Source of the DNA: Zopfochytrium polystomum
Taxonomy: Eukaryota; Chytridiomycota; Chytridiomycetes; Chytridiales; Chytridiaceae
Length of the DNA stretch: 64,000 nt
Assembly (NCBI GenBank): GCA_025765615.1
Contig: JAIVFJ010000149.1
Coordinates: forward strand, 99,613 to 163,612
Reading direction: 5' to 3'
Shown: in pieces, positions 1 through 8,754 of the stretch
Layout of the letters: every line of letters starts with the position of its first letter
How positions within the stretch are numbered: the stretch's first letter is position 1
Translations under genes and position numbers: made by a program
Notes under the pieces: generated by a model
What the model was told of the DNA's origin: nothing
What the model saw: only the letters and a program-made list of their open reading frames with translations
The model's database searches: none

Positions 1-961
1 CGCATTGATTTTGAAGAGCAACTCTTCCCCACTCGTCAAACTCTATTTGTACAGGCAGACAACCTCGGTCTTAACACTCAGCAATTTGAGGCCTACTGTA
101 TGAACCACCAACCTCCCATTGTCTTTCAGCCTTCTGTCCCTTACGTCAAGGAGGGTGATGGTGTTGCAGAAAATGCCATCAAGGTCATCACCCACATTGC
201 TTCCTGTCTCCTGATCAAAGCCCAGCTTCCACAGTTCTTCTGGTCCTACGCAATACCCCATGCTTCATTCCTGCACAATCGTGTGCAACACACTTGCACT
301 GGTTGAATTCCATTTGAATATTACCAAGGCCGAAAACCCAACCCACGCCACCTTGGAATTTTGGCTGCCTCATTGTCACACTCAACAATGAGTATACAGA
401 ACCTGCAAACTCACACAAGACCAAGTTCTCTCCTCAGGCCTCACTTGGACTCTTCTTGGGTTTCGACACAGACAGCGAGTCTATTGCCCTCAGCTACGAC
501 TTTACTGCACAGACCACTCTTCAGACACACCACTATAACTTGCATGAGCATGTCTTTCCTGGCCTTGCCGGCAGTGACTCTAAGCTTCAATCTCTTAATT
601 CTGATTTCTTAACTTCTCTCTCTGATGATTTTACAGATTTTCCTGAAACTGACGACTCTCCTTCTTTCGAGCCTATCAAGCCACCACTTGACTCTTACCA
701 TCGATTATCCAACTCTCCTCCTGACGGTGCTCCCTCCACTCGTACTCGCCATCAACTGCGCCAGGCTTCCGGGGGGGGGACAGCTGCCATCATCATCAAC
801 AAACCCCTCATTTCAACCTCCAACTCTTCCCCAAGATATGGAAGACGATAATGACAATGACGACTATGGTTGGAACCCTGACACATTCGCTGTTGTCCTG
901 GGCAAAGATGAAGACAAACCTGAAGAGAGCCAAGCTCCAATGGCAGACTGCATAGCATCAT
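1..961 (+). pseudogene. Ty1/copia retrotransposon, left fragment (integrase end and linker), decayed
   Basis: Translation near 100-306 gives a copia integrase-like stretch (GVAENAIK, then LPQFFWSYAIPHASFLHNR, like the usual GVAERxN and LPxxFWxxA blocks). A stop follows at 304-306, and the coding signal then continues in other frames (456-851 with GFDTDSESI and YDFT). Frame changes and stops show that it is inactive. It is cut at 961 by the Ty3/gypsy element, and its downstream half resumes at 5006. Its 5' LTR and gag lie outside the window. Confidence 0.8.
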
Positions 962-991
962 TGTTATGAATCACCCTCTGGAAACCTCTGA

Positions 992-1235
992 AACCTTCTA
1001 GAACATTCCTTCATGGAACCTTCTGGAACCTTCTGGAACATTCCAGAACATTCCTTCATGGAACCTTCTGGAACCTTCTGGAACCTTCTAGAACATTCCT
1101 TCATGGAACCTTGTGGAACCTTCTGGAACCTTCTTTGCTTTCCTGACTTGTCTTGTTGTCATTGGTATCATTGGTATCATTGTATTACTAATTGCTCTTT
1201 CTGGAACATTCTTTGAGTCTTGACAAGGAACATTC
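992..1235 (+). promoter_or_regulatory. Heat-shock element array in LTR U3
   Basis: From about 992 to 1134 the DNA is a run of alternating GAA and TTC triplets at 2-bp spacing, the consensus bound by heat shock factor trimers. One block near 1026-1053 reads GAA-cc-TTC-tg-GAA-ca-TTC-ca-GAA-ca-TTC. An eight-unit and shorter blocks flank it, separated by a cttcat linker. Two more copies lie close to the TATA box: TTCtgGAAcaTTC at 1199-1211 and GAAcaTTC at 1228-1235. The identical array lies in the 3' LTR. The match to the HSE consensus is seen directly; heat or stress induction is inferred. Confidence 0.75.
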
Positions 1236-1243
1236 TCAAAAGG

Positions 1244-1289
1244 TATAAAAGGGGGATGGGGAACCTGTCCCATCCCTCAAGTGAATTAT
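1244..1289 (+). promoter_or_regulatory. TATA box and presumed transcript 5' end of the chromovirus
   Basis: TATAAAA lies at 1244-1250. A start about 30-35 bp downstream falls near 1279. The 11 nt at 1279-1289 (AAGTGAATTAT) are the exact reverse complement of the primer-binding site at 1362-1372. This is what a Tf1-type self-primer requires of the first nucleotides of the mRNA. The start site is inferred from this match. Confidence 0.6.
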
Positions 1290-1361
1290 TGTTTCCAATA
1301 CAATCATCACTCCTCTCAGTTCCTTGTCTGCCTTGTCCTGTCCTGCCCTGTTCCTGACATC

Positions 1362-1372
1362 ATAATTCACTT
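1362..1372 (+). other. Primer-binding site, self-priming (Tf1/sushi) type
   Basis: ATAATTCACTT lies 2 nt after the 5' LTR, the normal place for a PBS. It does not obviously match a tRNA 3' end, but it pairs perfectly over 11 nt with 1279-1289 in the same LTR, with mismatches on both sides of the match. Tf1 of fission yeast and its relatives prime from the first 11 nt of their own mRNA in this way. The pairing is seen; the mechanism is inferred from the family. Confidence 0.7.
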
Positions 1373-1399
1373 CACCCTCTCCTACTACTCTCTGCCATC

Positions 1400-2323
1400 A
1401 TGTCTGACCCAAACAACACCTTCCCTGATGCAACTGCCTTCCAAGCCTTGATGGACCAATTACAAGCCCTTTCAAGACAGAAACACCAACTTCAAGAACA
1501 AGTCCTTCACCAGCAGCGCCAGCTTCAACAACAACTTCACCAACAAGAACATCAAGCTCTTCCCCTGCCCCAAGCCAACCAAGCAAGAGAGCCCAAGGTT
1601 CCCAGCCCTGACAAGTTCACTGGGCTGGCCAAAGACCTTAGGAACTTTATGGCCACTGTGGAGAATGTCATCCTTCTCCAACCTTCAAGATTTCCCAGTG
1701 AGCAAGTCAAGGTTCTTTTCACAAGCACCCTCCTGTCTGGTCAAGCTCAATCATGGTACAGATCTCTCCCAAGCACACCCACCACCCTGCAAGCACTCTG
1801 GGAGGGGCTGGAGGCTACCTTTGGTGACCCCTACGCATCTTGGACAGCAAGATCCAAGCTCAAGCATATCAAGCAAGGAAAGCAATCTTGTGTGGCCTAC
1901 ACCAACCAATTCAAGCAACTAGCCAGAGACTCTGGATACAATGATGCAGCTCTGATGGAGCTGTACCATGATGGTCTCCATGAGTCTATCCAAGACATGC
2001 TCTCCCAGTCTCTGGACATCCCTGAGACCTTGGAAGAGTACATTCTCCTTGCCATCAAGATTGACAACAGACTCTACTCCAAGAGGCTGAAGCAAAGACA
2101 AGTAGGAACTACATCAAGACCTACCCCAGTCCCTCAAGCTCTTACAGTTCCTGAACCCATGCAAGTGGATGCAGTTGAGACACTTCCTAAGGGTCCTCTG
2201 AGCCAAGAGGAGAAAACAAGGAGGGCCCAGCAGGGACTGTGTTTCTACTGTGGCTCCAAGGAGCATGCTGTCAAGGACTGCCCAAGGAAGAAGCACCCAA
2301 ACTCCCAGGTCCAGGCTCACTGA
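1400..2323 (+). CDS. gag: Gag nucleocapsid/capsid protein of the chromovirus
   Basis: The protein has 307 residues from an ATG 40 bp after the 5' LTR. The N-terminal 55 residues are Gln/His-rich and probably coiled coil. The middle has the retrotransposon gag fold signature (KFTGLAKDLRNFM, then LSGQAQSWYRSL, and LEATFGDPY further on). The C terminus carries a CX2CX4HX4C zinc knuckle (CFYCGSKEHAVKDC) followed by basic residues, for RNA binding and packaging into virus-like particles. The frame is intact and complete. It overlaps the pol frame, and the last ten codons contain a -1 slippery site, so Gag would be the main product and Gag-Pol the minor one. Unlike Tf1, where a single ORF is used, gag and pol are in separate frames here. 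Confidence 0.9.
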   Translation: MSDPNNTFPDATAFQALMDQLQALSRQKHQLQEQVLHQQRQLQQQLHQQEHQALPLPQANQAREPKVPSPDKFTGLAKDLRNFMATVENVILLQPSRFPSEQVKVLFTSTLLSGQAQSWYRSLPSTPTTLQALWEGLEATFGDPYASWTARSKLKHIKQGKQSCVAYTNQFKQLARDSGYNDAALMELYHDGLHESIQDMLSQSLDIPETLEEYILLAIKIDNRLYSKRLKQRQVGTTSRPTPVPQALTVPEPMQVDAVETLPKGPLSQEEKTRRAQQGLCFYCGSKEHAVKDCPRKKHPNSQVQAH

Positions 2324-2359
2324 GGGGCAATTCCCTGGACCCTCCTCCAAGCTGCCCCT
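2296..2359 (+). promoter_or_regulatory. -1 ribosomal frameshift signal: slippery heptamer plus H-type pseudoknot
   Basis: CCCAAAC at 2296-2302 is read C-CCA-AAC in the gag frame, a canonical X-XXY-YYZ slippery site. A -1 slip enters the open pol frame. After a 5-nt spacer, GGTCCAGG (2308-2315) pairs with CCTGGACC (2334-2341) as stem 1 of 8 bp. In the loop, AGGGGCA (2323-2329) pairs with TGCCCCT (2353-2359) as a 7-bp stem 2. Together these give an H-type pseudoknot at the usual distance. The gag stop lies inside it, at 2321-2323. Pairing is read directly; function is inferred. Confidence 0.7.
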
Positions 2360-4647
2360 GTTTCATCACCACCACCAGCACCACAAACACCTCAGATTCC
2401 AAGCCCCACCAACTCACCATGGATGTCAAGATTCAACTCTCACCCAAGTCAACCATCACAACCAAGGCCCTTATCAACTCTGGATCATCCTGCAACATCA
2501 TTGATGCCACCCTTGCCAAGTCTTGTGCCATTCCCACCATCAAGAAATCCACACCCCTCAAGGTCCACTTTGCCAATCATGCTCTGTTCAAGGAAATCAG
2601 CCATGAAACCAAGCTAAACCTCCACATCCAAGACTTTCCACCATCCATGGTCAACCTGGAAGTATTGGATCTTGGCTCACCCACATTCTCTGTCATCCTG
2701 GGATTACCATGGCTGCAAGCCCAGAACCCTGACATTGATTGGGTCACTGGTCAAGTCCAACCTCCACCAATTGGAACAGTCACCCAAAACTCAAGTCAAG
2801 CCTCCAAGTCTCATGCTCTCAAGTCCCTGATTCAAGGTTCTCAGCCTAGTATCCAAGGTCAACCACAAATGACAGCTCCAGTATCAGCCTGCAGCTCACA
2901 GATCCCAGCCAAGATTCAAATTTCACAGTTCACAGTTCATAGTCAAGATTCCAGTACAGCTCATAGAGCTCACAGTCATGGCCAAGTCTGTAGTTCACAG
3001 AACCCACAGTCAAAGATTCAAGTACCACAGTTCACAGTCCAAATTCAAGATTCAAGCTCCACAGCTCACAGTCTTTGCCAAGAACAGAACCCTCAGTCAA
3101 AGATTCAAGAATCGCAGTTCCCAGTCAAGAATTCAAGCCCCCCCACTGATGAGCACAGAAGGACAGACCTTGCACCTGAAGGGGGAGATGGTTTCACCCC
3201 ACCATCCAAGACACACCTTTCACTGTTTCCTGACAGTGTGTGGGCCCATGCTATTTCCAAGGACCCCAAGCCTCACAAGATTCAAATCAGCCAAGAGGAG
3301 GAAAAACTTGAGATACTCAAGACAAGGCATGATGCAGCAACAGCTGGACACCCAGGAGAGCACAAGACATATGAGCTTGTTTCCAGAGACTTCTACTGGC
3401 CGGGCATGAGGAAGTACATCAAGAACTATGTCAGCAGCTGTGAAACCTGTCAAAGAAACAAATCCAGCAGACACAAGCCCTATGGACTTCTGGAGCCCCT
3501 CCCAATCGCCATCAGCCCTTGGTCATCAATATCCATGGACTTCATTGTGAAACTTCCCCCATCCCATGGATTTGACTCTATCCTTGTTGTCATCTGCAGA
3601 AGGACAAAGTTGGCCCATTTTATCCCCTGCACTGAGAATATAGATGCACAAGGAACAGCAGACCTGTTTTTGCAGCACATATTCAGGCTCCATGGGCTGC
3701 CTCAGTCAATCATCAGTGACAGAGGACCTCAGTTCAGATCTCAATTTTGGAAAGCACTCACAGCAGCCCTTGGAATCAAGTCTCAACTGTCAACTGCTTA
3801 TCACCCTCAGACTGATGGACAAACAGAAAGAACAAACCAGACTCTGGAGCAGTATTTGAGGTGCTATGTCAGCTATCAACAGGATGATTGGCCCACCCTC
3901 CTTCCGCTGGCAGAATTTGCTCTCAACAATTCTCTCCACTCAAGCACCCAGCTATCTCCTTTCTTTGCAACCTATGGCTTCAATCCAAGAGGAGATCTTC
4001 TGGGACAAGAGACCCTATCCAATGTCCAAGCTCCTGCTGTGGCTTCACACTTGCATAAGCTCAAGATCATCAGCACCTTCCTGGACTCCACCTTGAAGCA
4101 AGCCCAAGAAGATGCCTCAAGATTCGCCAACACTCACAGAATGGACCATGACCTTGCTGTGGGTCAGCAAGTTTGGCTTCTGAGGAAGAACTTGCAGACC
4201 AAAAGACCAAGTCCCAAGCTAGACAACCTCAAGTTGGGACCTTTCAAGATCTTGGAGCAAATCAATCCAGTCACCTTCAAGCTGGATCTCCCTGCATCCA
4301 TGAAGATCCACCCAGTTTTCCATGTCAGCCTTTTGGAGAAGTTTGTGGCCAATTCCATTCCAGGCAGAGTTGTTCCTCCTCCTCCTCCAGTTGAGGTAGA
4401 AGGTGAAGAGGAATTTGAGGTTGAACAAATCTTGGATGCCAAGTGGTTTGGAAGGACACTCAAGTTCCTTGTTAAGTGGAAAGGTTACTCAGATGCTGAC
4501 AACACCTGGGAACCTGAGTCAAACCTCACTCGCTGCCAAGACCTTCTGCTCAAGTTCAAGACCAGGTACCCCACCAAGTTGCAGAAGAGGCCTAAAAGGG
4601 GAGATGATGTTATGAATCACCCTCTGGAAACCTCTGAAACCTTCTAG
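2297..4647 (+). CDS. pol: Pol: protease-like domain, repeat spacer, integrase and chromodomain, without RT/RNase H
   Basis: The frame is open from at least 2239 to the stop at 4645-4647 and is entered by the -1 slip at 2296-2302. First comes a retropepsin-like region with ALINSGSSCNIID, where the family has an Asp (IDSG) as catalytic residue; here it is Asn, so the protease may be inactive. Next is a spacer of about 190 residues with repeated KIQxxQF units (near 2910, 3015 and 3100). Then follows integrase with its zinc region (HDAATAGHPG to SSCETCQRNK), the DDE core (SMDFIVKLP, SDRGPQF, E of TERTNQTLEQYL), and the C-terminal chromodomain (EVEQILDAKWFG, FLVKWKGY, NTWEPESNL). No RT or RNase H motif (for example YxDD) is present. 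The last 13 codons run into the 3' LTR. Confidence 0.85.
4594..4604 (+). other. Polypurine tract of the chromovirus
   Basis: AAAAGGGGAGA lies 3 nt before the 3' LTR, inside the end of pol. This is the normal position of the plus-strand primer. Confidence 0.65.
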
Positions 4648-5005
4648 AACATTCCTTCATGGAACCTTCTGGAACCTTCTGGAACATTCCAGAACATTCC
4701 TTCATGGAACCTTCTGGAACCTTCTGGAACCTTCTAGAACATTCCTTCATGGAACCTTGTGGAACCTTCTGGAACCTTCTTTGCTTTCCTGACTTGTCTT
4801 GTTGTCATTGGTATCATTGGTATCATTGTATTACTAATTGCTCTTTCTGGAACATTCTTTGAGTCTTGACAAGGAACATTCTCAAAAGGTATAAAAGGGG
4901 GATGGGGAACCTGTCCCATCCCTCAAGTGAATTATTGTTTCCAATACAATCATCACTCCTCTCAGTTCCTTGTCTGCCTTGTCCTGTCCTGCCCTGTTCC
5001 TGACA
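4608..5005 (+). repeat. 3' LTR of the chromovirus
   Basis: This is the second copy of the 398-bp LTR, followed directly by the ATCAT target duplication (5006-5010). Its heat-shock array would point rightward into the copia remnant. Confidence 0.95.
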
Positions 5006-6806
5006 ATCATCCATCAACACTGAACTGGAACCTGTCATTGAATCACCACTTCCACCATCTGTCATTGTCAACATCAAAGATGCACCAACTGGACTTCGCA
5101 AGCTACTTGCAAATTGAACAATCACTCGCCATCTCTTGCGACTCTACCTTGCATCAGCTAAACCAGAACCACGCTTCCCAAAGCGATTCCCTAAAGAACC
5201 AATCCACCAATCACAACTCCCACCAGTGCCACGTTCCCACAAGGAGGCCCACGCATCAGACTATAATGAAGAATGGACTGCATCTGAAATTGAGGAGCTT
5301 CACTCTCTCATGGACGAGCACAAGGTCTGGGAATGGGCGGTTCTTCCTCCTGGCGAACATGCAATGTTCTGCAACTGGGTTTATGCCTACAAGCTCAACC
5401 CCTTTGGCTGGCTGAAGCAATGGAAAGCCTGTCTTGTTGCATGTGGAAACACCCAATGCAAAGGCATCAACTACACAAACACCTTTTCTCCTGTTGTCCA
5501 GATCCAGGCCATCCAACTGCTCATTGCAATCAGCCTTGCTTTTGACCTCGAGTACCACAGCATGGATGTCAACACAGCCTACCTGTACGCTTTTCTCAAA
5601 GAAGTCATCTACATGCATCCACCAAAAGGCCACAAGCGATTTACACCAGATGGAAAGAAACTATTCTGCAAACTCCTCAAGAGCCTCTATGGACTCCATC
5701 AATCTGGACAAAACTCGTTCCTGACCCTTTGCAAGTTCATTGTTGAGAAACTTGGCTTCAATCAATCACTTGCTGAGCCCTGCCTCTTCTTTCGAGTAGA
5801 CCCTCAGCAGCAAACATTTGAAATCATCTTTGTCTTTGTTGACAACATCAATGTCATGGCCAACACCCCAGCTCTTGTTGCAAAAATTGAGGATGCTTTT
5901 CGTGCTGAGTACAGCATGTCCCTCGAGGAAACCACTGTCAGCCAAGTGATTCGCATCCACCTCGAGTGCAACGCTGAAGGCATTTGGATGGCCTAGACGA
6001 ATACACCAGGACAATTCTCACTGAAGCGAAAATGTGGGACGACCTCAATATTCCATCAACTCCAATGTCTATCATCTTTATGCATGACGAAACGTCAATC
6101 GAACTCAGCGAGAGCAACTCAAGCTGGTATCGATCCACACTCATGAAAATTCAATATCTCGCAACACAAACTCAACCAGATATCACATTGGCAACAAATG
6201 TACTCTCCCAGTTCCAACTGAAGCCATGCCAGTGCCATTGCAATGCACTCCGCTGCCTGCTTCGTTACCTCCGAGGCACCTGGGACTATGGACAGTTCTA
6301 CAGGCAAAGCCACAAGCCGCTACGGCTCTTCACAAACGACACCCTTGAACCAGCTGCATACGCTGACGCATCCTATGGGGGCAAACCTGGAGACCGCACA
6401 TCACGCACTGGATATGTTTTTTTCCTCATGGGCACTGCTGTCTCTTGGGTCTAACGCAAACAACATCGAGTATTGCTAACCTCCACAGAAGCAGAATACT
6501 ACTCACTTTCTGACGCCTTCCAAGGAGCACAATGGCTCTTAGCCATATTATCAGAGTTGCAACTCCCCGCACAGCAGCCACTACCAATCCTCGAGGACAA
6601 TCAATCTGCAATCGCACTAGTGCTCAACCCTCTCACACATGCTCGCACAAAACACATTGACATACGTGCTCATTTCCTCCGACAAGGCGTAGCCACTGGA
6701 GAGATCACTGTACGCTACGTACCAACCAGCGACCAGATCGCAGACATTCTCACAAAACCACTCTCAACTTCTCAGCACCAGCGACTGACCTCACTACTTG
6801 GCCACT
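5006..6806 (+). pseudogene. Ty1/copia retrotransposon, right fragment (reverse transcriptase and RNase H), decayed
   Basis: 5136-5996 encodes an RVT_2-type reverse transcriptase. It shows EWAVLPPGEHAMFCNWVY, KARLVA-like KACLVACGNTQ, the YxxTFSPVV block, DVNTAYLYAFLKEVIYM and KLLKSLYGL. The catalytic YVDD block reads FVDN, and stops and frame changes follow (5984-6454, then 6473-6808). The 6473-6808 frame is a copia RNase H with STEAEYYSLSDA, EDNQSAIAL and HIDIRAHFLR. Order and family match the fragment at 1-961, so both are halves of one element split by the chromovirus. Inactive. Confidence 0.85.
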
Positions 6807-6886
6807 GACCTTTCGAACACTCTTTTGGTTGAAGCCTCAGACGCTTATGCACACTATGCATAACAGGTGCTACACCCATGGCCATC

Positions 6887-7309
6887 GTGCGGGGGGGGGT
6901 TAGGTGGAACTGACTGGTTAGCAGCAAGAGGCACAAGACGGACCCAACCCTATTGTGACTGTCAGTTATTGTTCTCACGATGCCCATGGGAGAGCAAGCC
7001 ACCACCAATGCAGACCCAGGTGCGGGCTTGCGCTGTTGACAAATACTCCAAGAATTAAGTGGAGTGGAACCTGGTGTAAACAATTTTCCTCCTCCTCTGC
7101 TCAAGCAGATAATATAGGAGAGGTTTTTACCCTGTGCCGGTCACGCTTGCCTAGCAACTATTCCAGCGTGTATATCATCATCATGTATCAATAATTCATA
7201 ACAGAGTTTTTCTCCTTTCTCTCCAAGATGGGGAGAAGGACCACCCACAAACACACATCTCCTCTTCATTCACTCCTTCCACTCACTCACTCAGAGTAGA
7301 CTGTTTACA
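6887..7309 (+). repeat. Copia polypurine tract and 3' LTR (family A)
   Basis: A G-rich tract (G9 near 6891-6899) after the RNase H frame leads into an LTR of about 412 bp, 6898-7309, ending TTTACA. An opposite-strand copy at 60216-60630 defines both ends; that copy begins TGTTAGGTGGAAC in sense orientation, whereas here the first T has become G. Confidence 0.75.
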
Positions 7310-7998
7310 AACGGCAGCCTCTTCGCCGCCGCTGATGTGATTTACACTAAGTCAGGTAAGCTGAAAGGCCTAATCTGAATCCAACAAAAAGAGTTAGGTG
7401 AAGACAGCAGTGATTCTAGCTTTGCTTTCGTAGGCTTCGCTGGCGAGGACAATGCGATTAGAATCACACTCAATGGGTTCAGAGAAATGTTGAACTGGGG
7501 CAGCCCACAGCTGCCCAGGTCACCTGACGTTTGTCTGAACCAATGTTGAACCAGGGACTGATTGATTTGAAATGCCCCTGATGATTTCAAATCATCTTTC
7601 CTCTGTGGGAAGACTGGTCACTGCGCACAGACCTCTGGACAGACCTTGGTTGATTTGAAATGCTCCTGAAGATTTCAAATCATTTTCCCTCTCTGTGGGT
7701 AGACCAGTGCTTGCACACTGGGCTCCACAGAGAGCTTGGTTGGTTTGAAATGCTCTGAATATTTCAAATCACCCTCCCTCTGTGCGAAGGGGTTTACAAC
7801 ACATCCCCAGAGCAAAGTCCTGTCTGCAGCAGTTTGCAACTTGTTCAGATAGGCAAAACAGGAAAACTGGTCAACCTCCCTGCAAGAGTATAAATTGGGC
7901 AGAGTTTTCTTATTTAAAATAAAGGCACTCTCACTTCAATTTGCCAGTCCCTGTCTAAAACAAGCTCTCTTTACCGACTTGCCTTGGTTGCTTGCTAC
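7310..7998 (+). repeat. Probable LTR-like repeat with three tandem hairpin units
   Basis: About 90-bp units repeat near 7558-7640, 7645-7730 and 7735-7795. Each holds an inverted repeat, the clearest being TGATTTGAAAT (7563-7573) with ATTTCAAATCA (7584-7594). Downstream are a TATA-like AGTATAAATT (about 7890) and AATAAA (about 7918), then TTGCTACA near 7998. Tandem units, TATA, poly(A) signal and a CA end are typical of LTRs, but I cannot find a partner copy in the window. Confidence 0.4.
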
Positions 7999-8104
7999 AC
8001 TCGCTCCCTTGTACAAGTTCTCATTTCAAGCCTCAGTTCCTTAACCCTTCCACCTTCTTGCGATTCTGCCTCCACTCACGACGTCGCCTTCTACACTGCA
8101 ACTT

Positions 8105-8640
8105 CAACATCCACAAGGAAGCCCACGCATCAGACTACAAAGAATGGACGGCATCTGAGCTTGGGGAACTTCACTCTCTGATGGACAAGCACGAGGTCTG
8201 GGAATGGGCGGTTCTTCCTCCTGGTGAACATGCAATGTTCTGCGTATTATGCCTACAAGTTCGACCCTTTTGGCTGGCTGAAGCGATGGAAAGCCTGTCT
8301 TGTTGCATGTGGAAACACCCAACGCAAAGGCATCAACTACACAAACACCTTTTCACCTGTTGTCCAGATCCAGGCCATCCAACTGCTCATTGCAATCAGC
8401 CTTGCTTTTGACCTCGAGTACCACAGCATGGATGTCAACACAGCCTACCTGTACACTTTTCTCAAAGAAGTACTCTACATGCATCCACCAAAAGGCCACG
8501 AGCGATTCACTCCAGATGGAAAGAAACTATTCTGCAAACTCCTCAAGAGCCTCTATGGACTTCATCAACCTGGGCGCAACTGGTTCCTGACCCTTCGCAA
8601 GCTCATTGACAAGAAACTCTTGACGAAGTTTCTAATTGAA
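8105..8640 (+). pseudogene. Second copia reverse transcriptase fragment
   Basis: Closely similar to 5250-5760 (EAHASDY, EWTASE, KACLVACGNTQRKG, DVNTAYLYTFLKEVLYM, KLLKSLYGLHQPGRNW). It has a frame change near 8245 and is truncated at about 8640. It is a separate, younger-looking copy of the same copia family, reduced to about 540 bp. Confidence 0.75.
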
Positions 8641-8754
8641 TGTGTCCCCTTTCACTTTAGCTCTGAGATTCCCCTAAAAATTTTTGCCACTCCACCGCCT
8701 TTTTTTTTTCTTTGAGCAAGAATCCCTTTTTTTTTCTACTGACATTACGGGGAG
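8641..8754 (+). other. T-rich spacer and polypurine tract before LTR family B
   Basis: Two T runs (about 8700-8710 and 8729-8737) are followed by ACGGGGAGG directly before the LTR start at 8755. The G-rich tract looks like an LTR-retrotransposon polypurine tract. Confidence 0.35.

Larger units (their letters stand above)
962..1359 (+). repeat. 5' LTR of the chromovirus
   Basis: 398 bp, starting TGTTATGAATCACC and ending CCTGTTCCTGACA. It contains a tandem array of heat-shock-element units, a TATA box at 1244-1250 and the presumed transcript start shortly downstream. The sequence recurs exactly 3,646 bp downstream as the 3' LTR. Confidence 0.95.
962..5005 (+). mobile_element. Ty3/gypsy chromovirus, 4,044 bp, complete ends but lacking reverse transcriptase/RNase H
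   Basis: Two direct LTRs of 398 bp (962-1359 and 4608-5005) show no difference that I can find. They begin TG and end CA. The flanks carry the same 5-bp target duplication, ATCAT, at 957-961 and 5006-5010. Inside, in order, are a self-priming-type primer site, gag with a zinc knuckle, a -1 frameshift signal, a protease-like domain, a repeat-rich spacer, an integrase, a chromodomain and a polypurine tract. The RT and RNase H domains that should lie between protease and integrase are absent, yet the pol frame is open. Identical LTRs point to a recent insertion, so I infer a non-autonomous element that used RT supplied in trans. It sits inside an older copia element. Confidence 0.93.

Noticed and set aside
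992..1134. CRISPR-like array
   Set aside because: Units are 5-bp alternating GAA/TTC without unique spacers, in a eukaryotic LTR.
1013..1273. Open frames on both strands inside the LTR, repeated at 4659-4919
   Set aside because: They arise from the heat-shock-element repeats; the two copies are identical only because the LTRs are.
2297..4647. Hidden RT/RNase H in another frame of the chromovirus
   Set aside because: I looked for YxDD, LPQG and RNase H blocks in all frames of 2750-3350 and found none; the interval is also too short.
7558..7798. CRISPR-like repeats with palindromes
   Set aside because: Only three diverged units, in a eukaryotic retrotransposon region, with no cas genes.
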